In this document: positions 19,055 to 28,142 of the stretch, in pieces
How the letters are laid out: each line of letters begins with the position of its first letter
How positions within the stretch are numbered: position 1 is the stretch's first letter
Notes under the pieces: generated by a model
Database searches by the model: none
Seen by the model: the letters and a program-made list of their open reading frames with translations, nothing else
What the model was told of the DNA's origin: nothing
Position numbers and translations under genes: made by a program
DNA from: Arthrobacter wenxiniae
GTDB lineage: Bacteria; Actinomycetota; Actinomycetes; Actinomycetales; Micrococcaceae
DNA: 64,000 nucleotides
Direction of reading: 5' to 3'
Assembly: GCF_013376105.1 (NCBI RefSeq)
Contig: NZ_JAAMFM010000013.1
Coordinates: forward strand, 1-64,000

Positions 19055-19912
19055 CTACGGGTCCACGTATAGGTCCGGCATCAGCTCCGCTGAAGGATCC
19101 ACGGCATACCGCGCGAAGTCGCTGGTGCCGCGGGACCGCAGGAATTCCTCGTCAATGATGACCTGCCCGGTCAGTTCGCGGCTGGGGGTGGTGAGGATGG
19201 CGTGGGCGGCGTCGGCCATGATCTCCGGGGTGCGTGAGCGGCGCACCATCTCCGCGCCGCCCAGGATGTTCGCCACCGCGGCCGTGGCGATGGTGGTGCG
19301 CGGCCACAGTGCGTTCGACGCCACGCCCTGCTGCGCGAACTCGGCGGCGAAGGACAGCGCGCACAGCGTCATCCCGTACTTGGCCAGCGTGTAGGCGGGG
19401 TGGGCCCCGAGCCACTTGGGGTCCAGGTTCAGCGGCGGGCTGAGGGTCAGGATGTGCGGGTTTTCGGCCGTGAGCAGGTGCGGCAGCGCGGCCCGGGTGA
19501 GCATGTACGTGCCCCGCGTGTTGACGTCCTGCATGAGGTCGTACCGCCGGGGCGCCAGTTCCAGGGTCCCGGCCACGGAGAGCACGCTGGCGTTGTTGAG
19601 GACGACGTCGATGCCCCCGAACGCCGTCACCGCCCCCTCCACGGCGCGCGAGATGGTCTCGTCGCTGCGGATGTCGCCGACCACCGCCAGGACCCGCCCG
19701 CCGGCGGCCTCAATGGCCGCCGCCGCCGTGTGGATGGTGCCTTCCAGGCGCGGATCCGGCTTGTCAGTCTTGGCGACGAGCACCACGTTGGCGCCGTCGC
19801 GCGCGGCCCGCAGGGCAATGGCCAGGCCGATTCCGCGGGAACCGCCGGACATCACGATGGTCCGCCCGGCCAGGCTGCCGGACCGGTCGGTGGACGATTC
19901 CTTGGCTGGCAT
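19055..19912 (-). CDS. Short-chain dehydrogenase, HSDL2-like
   Basis: A 285-residue SDR with the cofactor loop SGGSRGIG (22-29), the VGD adenine-site Asp and NNAS (106-109). The catalytic residues are S158 (LTLSPPLN), Y174 and K178 (YTLAK). AKTDKPDPRLEGTIHTAA, MQDVNTRGTY, SPPLNLDP and NALWPRT closely follow mammalian hydroxysteroid dehydrogenase-like 2, a fatty-acid/steroid-associated SDR. The C-terminal SCP2 lipid-binding domain of the animal protein is missing here. The substrate is unknown. It stands alone between the TetR gene (convergent) and the second tRNA-fMet, and belongs functionally with the lipid genes to its left (inference). Confidence 0.85.
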   Translation of the reverse strand: MPAKESSTDRSGSLAGRTIVMSGGSRGIGLAIALRAARDGANVVLVAKTDKPDPRLEGTIHTAAAAIEAAGGRVLAVVGDIRSDETISRAVEGAVTAFGGIDVVLNNASVLSVAGTLELAPRRYDLMQDVNTRGTYMLTRAALPHLLTAENPHILTLSPPLNLDPKWLGAHPAYTLAKYGMTLCALSFAAEFAQQGVASNALWPRTTIATAAVANILGGAEMVRRSRTPEIMADAAHAILTTPSRELTGQVIIDEEFLRSRGTSDFARYAVDPSAELMPDLYVDP

Positions 19913-19972
19913 TTTCCCGGTCCCTCCGTGACGGCCTTTCCGCCCACTGTACTCCGGGCCCGGGTTAAGGCA

Positions 19973-20004
19973 GAAAGCCCCCGGTCCGAAGACCGGGGGC
20001 TTTC
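19973..20004 (-). terminator. Rho-independent terminator after second tRNA-fMet
   Basis: Perfect 14-bp arms (19973-19986 and 19991-20004) with a CGAA loop, beginning 7 bases past the 3' end of the minus-strand tRNA. Its stem (GAAAGCCCCCGG...) is nearly the same as the terminator at 4-37, so the tRNA-terminator unit looks duplicated. Confidence 0.8.
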
Positions 20005-20011
20005 CTTTTCG

Positions 20012-20085
<74 letters not shown>

Positions 20086-20177
20086 ATGTGATCCCCACTT
20101 TACCCCGGGGCGGGCGGCCCGCAAAATCCGGGGCACGTGACCTTCGTCGCGTGCCCCGGATCCCGCTTCCCCAGCCG

Positions 20178-23100
20178 CTACGGCTTGGTGGTGGGCGATG
20201 GCGTGGCCTTGGCGCTGGGCGACGGCGCTGCCTTGGTGGCGGCGCCTTCCGCCGCAATGGCTGCGTCAATGGCCGCCTGCAGCGCCTTTTGGGCCGTGCC
20301 GTAGGCGGCGAAGTCGCCCTTGGTCAGTGCTGCCTGGCTGTCCTTCATGGCCTGGCTGGCATCGTTGAGCGCCTTCGCCAGGGCCGGGTTGGTGCTGGTG
20401 CTGCCTCCGGAGCCTCCCGTGGAGGTGCCGGACGTCCCGGGTGCCTTCTGGACGTTGGCGTCGCCGGCGGAGGCGCCGGAGTTGCCGCCAAAGAGCTGGT
20501 CCAGCGCGTCGTTCAACGTGGCCGCATAGCCGATCTTGTTGCCGAAGGCGACGAGGACGCGCTGGAGCGTGGGGTACGACGTCGAGCCCGTGGACTTGAC
20601 GTAGACGGGCTGGACGTAGAGCAGCCCGCCGCCCATGGGCAGCGTGAGCAGGTTGCCGTTGATGACGTCCGACTGGCCGAGTTTCAACACGTTGAGCTGC
20701 TCGGACACCGTCGGATCGGACTGGAAGGTGTTCTGCACCTGCCCGGGTCCGGGCACCTGCGTGTCCACAGGCAGCTCCAGCAGCTGGAGCTTGCCGTAGT
20801 CGGGGCTCTTGACGCCCTTGACGTTGCCGGCGTCGCCGTTGGCGGCCATGAAGCCGTACAGGATGTTGCGGGAGTCGGTGCCCTGGACCTCCTGGGGGAT
20901 GAAGTCGGTGGTCAGCGAAAACGCCGTCTTGGTCTGGCCCGGCATCTGCAGCGACAGGTAGTAGGGCGGCTGCTTGTCAACCGCCGTCGTGGTGGGGTCA
21001 TCCGGAACGCTCCAGGCTTCCTGGTTGGCGTAGAACTTGCCGGCGTCCGTCACGTGGTAGCGCCCCAGCAGCTCGCGCTGGACCTTGAACAGGTCCTCCG
21101 GGTAACGCACGTGGGACATCAGGTCCCCGGACATTTCCGTGAACGGCTTGACCGTGGCGGGGAACACCTTCTCCCAGGACTTCAGGATGGGATCCTGGGT
21201 GTCCCAGGCGTACAGCTGGACCGAACCGTCATAGGCGTCCACGGTGGCCTTGACCGAGTTGCGGATGTAGTTCACGGACGCGGCCGGCAGGGCGCCCACA
21301 CCGCCCGTCGCGGTCAGCGAGTCCGTGGTGGCTTCCTGGAGCTGCTGCTGCTGCGAGTACGGGTAGGCGGCGCTGGTGGTGTAGCCGTCCACGATCCACT
21401 TGACCCGGCCGTCAATGACTGCGGGGTACGGGTTGCCGTCCAGGGTCAGGTACGGCGCCACCTTGGCGACGCGTTCGGCAGGGGTGCGGTCGTAGAGGAT
21501 CTGCGACTGGCTGTTGACGCCGTTGGTCAGCAGCAGGTCCGAGGACTGGAACTTCATGGCGTACATCAGGCGGTTGAACCAGTTGCCCAGCGACGGGCCG
21601 CCGCTGCCTGCGAAGGTGGTCATCGACTCGCCGGAGGTGTTGGCGCTGTCCTTTGACGCCGGCGTGGTTCCCTGCGGGCGGTCCAGCTCCACGGGCGTCG
21701 AACCCTTCGGGGCGCCGACAATGGAGTACTCGGTCATGGACTGGCCGAAGTAAATGCGCGGCTGGTAGCTGGTGTCTGTGCCCAGCACGCCGGTCGAGGG
21801 AACGCCGGACTGCATGAACACGGGCTTGCCGTCCGCGGTGACCGTGTTGCCGTAGGCCGCCACCACGCCGTAGCCGTGGGTGTAGACCAGGTGCTGGTTG
21901 TACCAGCTCTGCTGGCCGGGGTTGATGCCGTTCGGGTTTAGCTCGCGCACCGCGATCACGGCGTCCTGGACCTTGCCGTCAATCGTGTAGCGGTCCACGT
22001 TGAGGGTCTTGGGGAATTCGTAATACGGGCGGTACTGTTCCAGCTGGGCAAAGGTGGAGGAGATGAGGTTGGGGTCCAGCAGCCGGATGCTGGCCACCGT
22101 GGACGCGTCCTTGCGCAGGGCCCCCGGGGTCGCCGTCGTCGTTGCGTTGTACGGGGTCACCTGCATGTCGGAGAGCCCGTACGCCTGGCGGGTGGCGTCA
22201 ATGTTGCGCGTGATGTACGGCGCCTCCACCACGCCCTCCGACGGCTTGACCTGCAGGCTCTGGATGGCCCAGGGGTAGATGCCGCCCGCCACGATGGCCG
22301 TGATGACCAGCATGCCGGTGCCGATGAGGGGCAGCTTCCAGCGGCCAAGGAACGCGGCCACCACGAAGAGGACGGCCACGATGACGGCGGCCACGGCCAG
22401 GATGGCCTTGGTGGGGATGACGGCGTTGACGTCGGTGAACATGGCCCCGGCGCGGTAGCCGCCGTTGTTTTGCAGCGTCCCGTAGGTGTCCAGCCAAAAG
22501 TTGATGCCGAGCAGGACCAGGAACACCGCGGCCAGCACGGCCATGTGGATTTGCGCGCTGCGCGAGGTGAAGATCCCGTGCTCGGCCAGGCGGACGGCGC
22601 CGTACAGGTAGTGGGTGAGCAGACCGGCGATGAAGGAGACCACCGTGACGCTGATCAGCAGGCCGGTGATGAAGCCAAGGAACGGCAGCGTGTTGGTGTA
22701 GAAGCTGATGTCCAGCCCGAACTGCGGGTCCGTCTTGCCAAACGGCACCCGGTACAGGAACAGCAGCACCTTGTCCCACTGAGCCATGGCGGCGGTGCCG
22801 GCAAACAGCCCGAACACCACGGGAACGCCCACCATCACCACCCGGCGGACGGGCTCCAGCTGCGCCTGGTAGCGGTTGAGGTTGTCGTCGCGCTGGTTGT
22901 CGGGGGCGTAGATGGGCCGGGCCCGGTAGGCGACCCTGATGGAGAAGTACACGCCGGCGCCCATGATCAGGAACCCCGCGGCGAAGATCACCAGCTTGGC
23001 CAGCTTTTCGCGCCAGAAGACCGTGGAGTAGCCGAGCTGGCTGAACCAGAGCGCGTCGGTGTAGATGCCGGCAAAAATCACCAGGGCGATGACCAGTGCC

Positions 23101-23186
23101 ACCACAACGATGATGGTGGGCATGAGGGCGCTGCGGCGCCTGGGCCGGGCGGAGTTGTGCGGCGAAGGGGCTGGGCGGGATGTCAC
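20178..23186 (-). CDS. UPF0182 family membrane protein
   Basis: A 1002-residue integral membrane protein of the UPF0182 family, widespread in actinobacteria (Rv3193c in M. tuberculosis, from memory) with no established function. The N-terminal third has about seven hydrophobic segments. A large extracytoplasmic region follows ([21 protein letters not shown] and similar conserved text), and the C-terminus is a low-complexity Ser/Gly/Thr linker and Ala/Pro/Ser tail ending SPTTKP. The GTG at 23184-23186 follows an AGAGG ribosome site. A longer frame from 23249 lacks one and adds a polar stretch, so it is not used. It lies next to a Lon-like PDZ protease, a conserved pairing. Confidence 0.93.
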   Translation of the reverse strand: MTSRPAPSPHNSARPRRRSALMPTIIVVVALVIALVIFAGIYTDALWFSQLGYSTVFWREKLAKLVIFAAGFLIMGAGVYFSIRVAYRARPIYAPDNQRDDNLNRYQAQLEPVRRVVMVGVPVVFGLFAGTAAMAQWDKVLLFLYRVPFGKTDPQFGLDISFYTNTLPFLGFITGLLISVTVVSFIAGLLTHYLYGAVRLAEHGIFTSRSAQIHMAVLAAVFLVLLGINFWLDTYGTLQNNGGYRAGAMFTDVNAVIPTKAILAVAAVIVAVLFVVAAFLGRWKLPLIGTGMLVITAIVAGGIYPWAIQSLQVKPSEGVVEAPYITRNIDATRQAYGLSDMQVTPYNATTTATPGALRKDASTVASIRLLDPNLISSTFAQLEQYRPYYEFPKTLNVDRYTIDGKVQDAVIAVRELNPNGINPGQQSWYNQHLVYTHGYGVVAAYGNTVTADGKPVFMQSGVPSTGVLGTDTSYQPRIYFGQSMTEYSIVGAPKGSTPVELDRPQGTTPASKDSANTSGESMTTFAGSGGPSLGNWFNRLMYAMKFQSSDLLLTNGVNSQSQILYDRTPAERVAKVAPYLTLDGNPYPAVIDGRVKWIVDGYTTSAAYPYSQQQQLQEATTDSLTATGGVGALPAASVNYIRNSVKATVDAYDGSVQLYAWDTQDPILKSWEKVFPATVKPFTEMSGDLMSHVRYPEDLFKVQRELLGRYHVTDAGKFYANQEAWSVPDDPTTTAVDKQPPYYLSLQMPGQTKTAFSLTTDFIPQEVQGTDSRNILYGFMAANGDAGNVKGVKSPDYGKLQLLELPVDTQVPGPGQVQNTFQSDPTVSEQLNVLKLGQSDVINGNLLTLPMGGGLLYVQPVYVKSTGSTSYPTLQRVLVAFGNKIGYAATLNDALDQLFGGNSGASAGDANVQKAPGTSGTSTGGSGGSTSTNPALAKALNDASQAMKDSQAALTKGDFAAYGTAQKALQAAIDAAIAAEGAATKAAPSPSAKATPSPTTKP

Positions 23187-23314
23187 TCGTACCTCTGTTT
23201 GCTGTTTGCTGATACCTGGGTGCTGCCGGTGCTGTGCTGCGCCTGGCACTGCGGCCAGGGTACTAATGCTGCCACGAACGGCTCCGCGGCGAAGTTCCCC
23301 GCGATGCCCAATCG

Positions 23315-24418
23315 TTATTTACACGTGGGCAGCGTTGAACTGTCCGCGCCGGATCCAATGGCGGTCACGGCGGCGTACGCTTCCTTCAGCGTAGCGACTT
23401 TGACCACGTGAAGCCCGTCGGGGACGTGGCCGACCACGTCGGAGCAGTTTGCGGCCGGGGCCAGAAAGTAGTCGGCCCCGTTGTTTTGCGCGCCAACCAT
23501 CTTTTGGGCGATGCCGCCGATGGCTCCCACGGTGCCGTCGGGACTGATGGTTCCGGTGCCGGCAAAGTGCTTCCCCCCGGTCAGCTCGCCCTTGGTCAGG
23601 GTGTCCATGATGCCGAGGGCAAACATCATGCCCGCGCTGGGCCCGCCAATGTTGCTCAGCGTGATGTCCACCTTGAAGGGGAAGGTGTACTTGTTTTGCA
23701 GGGCGATGCCGAGCAGGTACTTGCCGTCCTTGCCGGCCCGCGGCGTGATGCTGACGGTCTTCTCCGTGCCGCCGCGCCGGACAGCCACCTCGATGGGCGC
23801 ACCCCTTCCGGCGGCAAGGGCATTCTGGATCACGGGCAGGCCCGTGATGGCCTTGCCGCCAATGGTCAGGAGGACGTCGTCGGGCTTGAGAATGCCGGCG
23901 GCGGCGCCGTCGGACGGCACGGAGGCGACCGCCAGGACGGTCTTGTAGCCGATGCCCAGGGCTTTCAGGGCCGCAGCGGTGGCGTCTTCCTGGGAGCCGG
24001 TCATGGCCGCGGAGTTCTCGCTGTTGACGGCCTCCTGGCTGGCGCCCGGCGGGTAGATGAGTTCTGCCGGGTAGATGGAGTCCGACGGCGCCAGCCATGC
24101 CTGGAGGGCTTCGAAGATGTTGATTTCGCTGTCCGGCAGGCCTCCGGTCATGTGGACCGTGGTGAGGTCGAGGGTGCCCGACCGGGCGGGGTAGCTCTCG
24201 TGGCCGGTGACGCTGATGACGGCCTGGCCGTCCACTTTGCCGATCGTGTTGATGGCCGGGCCCGGGGACTCAACAACGTACGGAACCGGGATGGCCATGG
24301 CGGCCACTGCCAGCACCGCGGCGATGACGCCGGAGACCACCATCAGGGACACGCGCCGATCGCGGGGCGCCGGGTCCGCCACAGGATGCGGCGCAGCGTC
24401 CTGGTTCTCCTGGCTCAA
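23315..24418 (-). CDS. Lon-like membrane-anchored PDZ serine protease
   Basis: A 367-residue protein with one N-terminal membrane anchor (about 24-46), a PDZ domain (about 160-225) and a C-terminal S16 Lon protease domain without an ATPase. The catalytic dyad is S261 in [14 protein letters not shown] and K306 in [10 protein letters not shown]. The layout is that of YlbL/Rv3194c proteins. The active site would face the cell exterior. It is probably involved in processing or quality control of envelope proteins; substrates are unknown. It is encoded just upstream of the UPF0182 gene on the same strand and divergent from a second protease gene. Confidence 0.93.
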   Translation of the reverse strand: MSQENQDAAPHPVADPAPRDRRVSLMVVSGVIAAVLAVAAMAIPVPYVVESPGPAINTIGKVDGQAVISVTGHESYPARSGTLDLTTVHMTGGLPDSEINIFEALQAWLAPSDSIYPAELIYPPGASQEAVNSENSAAMTGSQEDATAAALKALGIGYKTVLAVASVPSDGAAAGILKPDDVLLTIGGKAITGLPVIQNALAAGRGAPIEVAVRRGGTEKTVSITPRAGKDGKYLLGIALQNKYTFPFKVDITLSNIGGPSAGMMFALGIMDTLTKGELTGGKHFAGTGTISPDGTVGAIGGIAQKMVGAQNNGADYFLAPAANCSDVVGHVPDGLHVVKVATLKEAYAAVTAIGSGADSSTLPTCK

Positions 24419-24689
24419 TAACTTGACCTTTCCAAGGTTCCTCTAAATTCGCGTCGGCGTGCCGCAGCCGCCCGTGAACAGGCGGCCTGCGCTTGTGCAC
24501 CACCCACCACCCTACTGTGTGCCGCCGGGTTCCCGCTGTGAATCGGCGGGGTTCCGGCCGGGTCCCTATTTGGCGACTTTCCGGGGCCTTTGCCGGTAGC
24601 GAACAGGAGCCGTCCATAGGGCGACAAGCGCACACGGCGGCGGTAACGTGAACATAATCGCAACACTTTCCTGCAACGATCGGGACGCC

Positions 24690-26108
24690 ATGTCTTCCAC
24701 CCCAGCCAACAACGACGACGACACGCCGAAGGACCCGCTGTCTGAAATGCTGGCCAACCTCCTGGGCGGCAAGGGCATGGAGGGCTTCGACCCCGCCGAA
24801 CTGGCCAAGGCCGCCGGCCTGCCCAACGACCCCAACGTGCTGGCGCAAATGTTCTCCCAGGTGCAGGCCATGATGAACAATTCCTCGGACACGCCGGTGA
24901 ACTGGGAGCTGGCGCACGACGCTGCCCGCAAGTCGGCCGCCGGGGGCGACCCCTCCGTCACCCCGGCACAGTCCCGCGAAGTGGATGAGGCGCTGCGCCT
25001 TGCCGAGATGTGGCTGGACCCCTTCACCGACCTGGCGGCCACGTCCATCATCGGGAAGGCCTGGTCCCGGGCCGAATGGGTGGAGGAAACCCTGGGCACC
25101 TGGCAGCGGCTGACCGAGCCGGTGGCCAACAGCATCGCGTTTGCCATCTCCTCCGCCATGAACGAGCAGCTGCCCGAGGAAATGAAGTCCATGATGGGCG
25201 GGGCGGCCTCCATGATGCAGAACGTGGGCGGCGCACTCTTCGGCCTGCAGCTGGGACAGGCCGTCGGCGCGCTTGCCAAGGAGGTGCTCGGGTCCACGGA
25301 CATCGGCATCCCGCTGGCGGACCTGCAGATGGCCCTGCTGCCGGCCAATGTCAAGGCGTTCGGCGAGGGCCTGGAGGTACCGGAGCAGGAAATCCGCCTG
25401 TTCCTGGCGCTGCGGGAAGCGGCCCATGCGCGCCTGTTTGTTCAGGTTCCGTGGCTGCGTGGACACCTGCTGGGCACCATCGAGTCCTACGCCCGGGGCA
25501 TCCACATCGACATGTCCCGCATCGAGGACCTGGCCCACAACCTGGACCCGAGCAATCCGGAGGCCATGCAGGCGGCCCTTTCCGAGGGTGTCTTCATGCC
25601 AGCCCGCACGCCCGAGCAGGAGGCCGCGCTAGCCAAGCTGGAGACCGCCCTGGCCCTCGTGGAGGGGTGGGTTGACGAGGTCACCTTTGGGGCGGCCGCC
25701 AACCTGCCCGCCGCCGCGGCAATCCGCGAGACCATCCGGCGCCGCCGGGCCACGGGCGGCCCCGCCGAGCACGCCTTCGGGTCCCTGGTGGGCCTGGAAC
25801 TGCGGCCGCGGCGCCTCCGCGAGGCCGCCGCGCTGTGGGCAAGCCTCAAGGAGCAGCGCGGCATCGCCGGCCGCGACGCCATCTGGGCCCACCCGGACCT
25901 GCTGCCCACCTCCGCCGACCTCGACGACGCGGCCGGGTTCAGTGCCCGCCGCACCGCCGCCGACGCCTCCGCTTCAGAGGTGGACGCGGCCCTCGCCAAG
26001 TTGCTTGACGGCGGCTTTGACGCCGCCCCGGGCGACGGCACGGACGACGCCGGTCCCTCCGACGGCGCGCCCGGCACCGACACGGGCGGCACCGAGACGG
26101 ACAAATAG
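24690..26108 (+). CDS. Zinc-dependent metalloprotease-like protein (zincin_2/DUF2342)
   Basis: A 472-residue cytoplasmic protein of the actinobacterial zincin_2 family, the same length as Rv3195 (from memory). The presumed metal motif is LREAAHARLF (E243, H246), where the first His of HEXXH is Arg. Such degenerate motifs are normal for the family, and protease activity is not established. The C-terminal 50 residues are low-complexity Asp/Gly/Thr. A GTG at 24648 opens the same frame, but the ATG at 24690 starts the conserved polar N-terminus and is preferred. It is divergent from the Lon-like protease gene; the 271-base gap between the two must carry both promoters. Confidence 0.85.
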   Translation: MSSTPANNDDDTPKDPLSEMLANLLGGKGMEGFDPAELAKAAGLPNDPNVLAQMFSQVQAMMNNSSDTPVNWELAHDAARKSAAGGDPSVTPAQSREVDEALRLAEMWLDPFTDLAATSIIGKAWSRAEWVEETLGTWQRLTEPVANSIAFAISSAMNEQLPEEMKSMMGGAASMMQNVGGALFGLQLGQAVGALAKEVLGSTDIGIPLADLQMALLPANVKAFGEGLEVPEQEIRLFLALREAAHARLFVQVPWLRGHLLGTIESYARGIHIDMSRIEDLAHNLDPSNPEAMQAALSEGVFMPARTPEQEAALAKLETALALVEGWVDEVTFGAAANLPAAAAIRETIRRRRATGGPAEHAFGSLVGLELRPRRLREAAALWASLKEQRGIAGRDAIWAHPDLLPTSADLDDAAGFSARRTAADASASEVDAALAKLLDGGFDAAPGDGTDDAGPSDGAPGTDTGGTETDK

Positions 26109-26131
26109 CCGGCCGGTTTGCGCCTGGGGCA

Positions 26132-26887
26132 TCAGAACAGCTGCCCGGCCGGGGGCCAGCCCGCAGGCTCCTGCGCCGCGTGGGTGAGTTCGCCGCCGTC
26201 GTCGTCCCCACCCTCGTCCGGGCCGCCGTCGTCGTCCAGGTCCGCGCCCATCCCGTGGATGTTCCGGGCAGAGGCGAACGACGCACCCTCCAGGAACGCC
26301 TTGGCACGGTCCTGTTCCGGGTAGCCGCCCAATTCAGCCCAGAATTGGGGGCTGTGGTTGGGGTGGATCAGGTGGGCCAGTTCGTGTAGCAGGACGTAGT
26401 CCAGCACCCATTCGGGCATGCCCTTGACATGGTGTGAAATGCGGATGGTCTTGCGCGCATGGGTGCAGGATCCCCAGCGGCCGTTCTGGTTGGTCACCCA
26501 GCGCACGGAATCGGGGACGGCCCGCGAGCCCAGGTACCTTGCGGAGAGGTCCAGGCAGCGGCGCATGAGCGCGTCGTCGCCGGCGGGGGTGCGCCCGCGC
26601 CTCCCCGCCGCCTTGGCGCGTGTGTCCCCTTCCAGCCGTGAGACCATGTGCGGAACCCAATATTGCTCGTCTTCAAGGCTCAGCCGCGAGGGCACGGCAA
26701 TGACGGCGCGGCCCTTCTCCCAGAAGGCTGCGATGCCGCTCTTGCGGCGCCGGGTGCGCCGCACCACCACGGCGGCCCCGTTGGACGCACGGTGCACGGA
26801 GAGCGAGTCGCCCAGCGGCCCGGGCGTGCCGCGCCCAATCGGCGTCCGCCGGGGATCCTGGTGTGCCGGTGCAAACTTTTCTGACAT
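26132..26887 (-). CDS. YgjP-like (DUF45) metallopeptidase
   Basis: A 251-residue protein with the zinc motif LLHELAHLIHPNHSPQFW (HELAH, then H after NHS), preceded by NGRWGSC and IRISHHVKGMP, the signature order of the YgjP/WLM-related M48-like metallopeptidases. The tail is acidic and Asp/Gly-rich. Function in the cell is not defined; relatives sit near repair genes. Frame upstream of 26887 remains open but only the ATG at 26885-26887 gives a family-like N-terminus. It is convergent with the zincin gene with a 23-base gap. Confidence 0.87.
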   Translation of the reverse strand: MSEKFAPAHQDPRRTPIGRGTPGPLGDSLSVHRASNGAAVVVRRTRRRKSGIAAFWEKGRAVIAVPSRLSLEDEQYWVPHMVSRLEGDTRAKAAGRRGRTPAGDDALMRRCLDLSARYLGSRAVPDSVRWVTNQNGRWGSCTHARKTIRISHHVKGMPEWVLDYVLLHELAHLIHPNHSPQFWAELGGYPEQDRAKAFLEGASFASARNIHGMGADLDDDGGPDEGGDDDGGELTHAAQEPAGWPPAGQLF

Positions 26888-27053
26888 GAGTCGACGGTAC
26901 AACGGGGCGCCGGCGAAAATCGAGCCGGGCGCCACGTGCTGTGGACAACCGCGGCCTGTGGAAAACTTCGAGCGGGGACTTGTCCGACGTGCCAGGATCA
27001 AGGGGGATGGCCGCGGCGGCACTGCCCCGGCCACGGACCCTTGGGAGGCGGCT

Positions 27054-28142
27054 GTGACAACCATCAACCCCGGACTGCGGCTGGTCGCCAGGGGCGCCGG
27101 CAGCATTCAAGTCGGAGTGGGGCCCGGCGGCACCATCATCGACGGGCTCCAGCCGGCAGACCTGCTCTTCATCGAGGCCCTGCGCAGGGGCGTTCCGGAC
27201 GGCGGGGCGCTGGCCGCCGCCACGGCCTGCGGCCTCGGGGAGCCCCGGGCCGCGGAGATCTGTGCCAAGCTGCGCGGATTCCTGGTCGGTGATTCCGAGC
27301 TGGGGACGCATGGATTCCGGGCGGAGCGGCTGCGCCCGGAGCATTCCTCCCTGCTGGGCCTGCACCGGGGCCCGAGCCGGGGCTACATGGACAGGCGTGA
27401 ACGCGGTGTGGTGCACGTCATGGGACTTGGGCGAACGGGTGCGGCGCTGGCGCTGGTGCTGGCCAGCGCAGGCGTGGGGACCATCCTGCTGGAGGACGAC
27501 ACGCCCGTCACCGCCGCCGACGTCAGTCCGGGCTCCTTCCGGCTCGCCGACATCGGGCTGGCGAGGTCGGCGGCCGCCCGCAGGCACCTGCTGGCGCTGG
27601 ATCCGGGTTGCCACGCGCACATACTGCACGACGGCGGCACGGGCGGCCCGGACATGCGCTGCCTGGACCTGGCCGTCGTCGTGGCACACGACGCCGTCGG
27701 CGCGGAAAAGGCGGCCCGCTTCATGAGCACCGACAGGCCCCACCTTTTTGTGCTTGTCCGCGAGCAGGACGGCACCGTGGGGCCCCTGGTCCTGCCCGGC
27801 GACACGGCCTGCGCCGAGTGCGTGGAACGGCACCGCGGCGCCAACGATCCCCAATGGCTTCAGGTCTGCGAGCAGCTCGCGGCGGACGGCCGGACCGCGC
27901 CCGGCAGCCAGCCGCACAGGCTGGAGGATGCCGCCCTGTCAACAGCCCTGGCCGGCACCGCGGCGGCCCAGGCGCTGCTGTTCCTGGACGCCGTCAACCG
28001 ACCCAGCGCCTGGTCCGCCGTCCTCACCTTCCACCAGGACAACGGCCGCTGGAGCAGGGAGGAGTTTGCGGCGCACCCGGACTGCGGCTGCCAGCTGCAG
28101 CGTCAGGTGCTGGAAACGATTTCCAGCACCGCCGCGCCGTAG
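27054..28142 (+). CDS. ThiF-family (E1-like) adenylyltransferase-fold protein
   Basis: A 362-residue protein. The N-terminal ~120 residues look like a recognition/winged domain (LQPADLLFIEALRRG). The rest is a ThiF fold with the nucleotide loop HVMGLGRTGAALALVLASAGVG and the acidic LLEDDTPVT. LVLPGDTACAECVERHR holds the CxxC expected to bind zinc together with a C-terminal CGC. The arrangement resembles E1-like proteins of TOMM/ubiquitin-like systems, yet no carrier protein, YcaO or dehydrogenase lies nearby. GTG at 27054 has GGAGG 5 bases upstream; the longer open frame from 26418 is antisense to the peptidase gene. The 3' end overlaps convergent uvrD2 by 40 bases. Confidence 0.75.
   Translation: MTTINPGLRLVARGAGSIQVGVGPGGTIIDGLQPADLLFIEALRRGVPDGGALAAATACGLGEPRAAEICAKLRGFLVGDSELGTHGFRAERLRPEHSSLLGLHRGPSRGYMDRRERGVVHVMGLGRTGAALALVLASAGVGTILLEDDTPVTAADVSPGSFRLADIGLARSAAARRHLLALDPGCHAHILHDGGTGGPDMRCLDLAVVVAHDAVGAEKAARFMSTDRPHLFVLVREQDGTVGPLVLPGDTACAECVERHRGANDPQWLQVCEQLAADGRTAPGSQPHRLEDAALSTALAGTAAAQALLFLDAVNRPSAWSAVLTFHQDNGRWSREEFAAHPDCGCQLQRQVLETISSTAAP

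Noticed and set aside
27054-28142. Part of a thiazole/oxazole-modified peptide cluster
   Set aside because: No YcaO, dehydrogenase, precursor peptide or transporter nearby; only the E1-like fold is shared.
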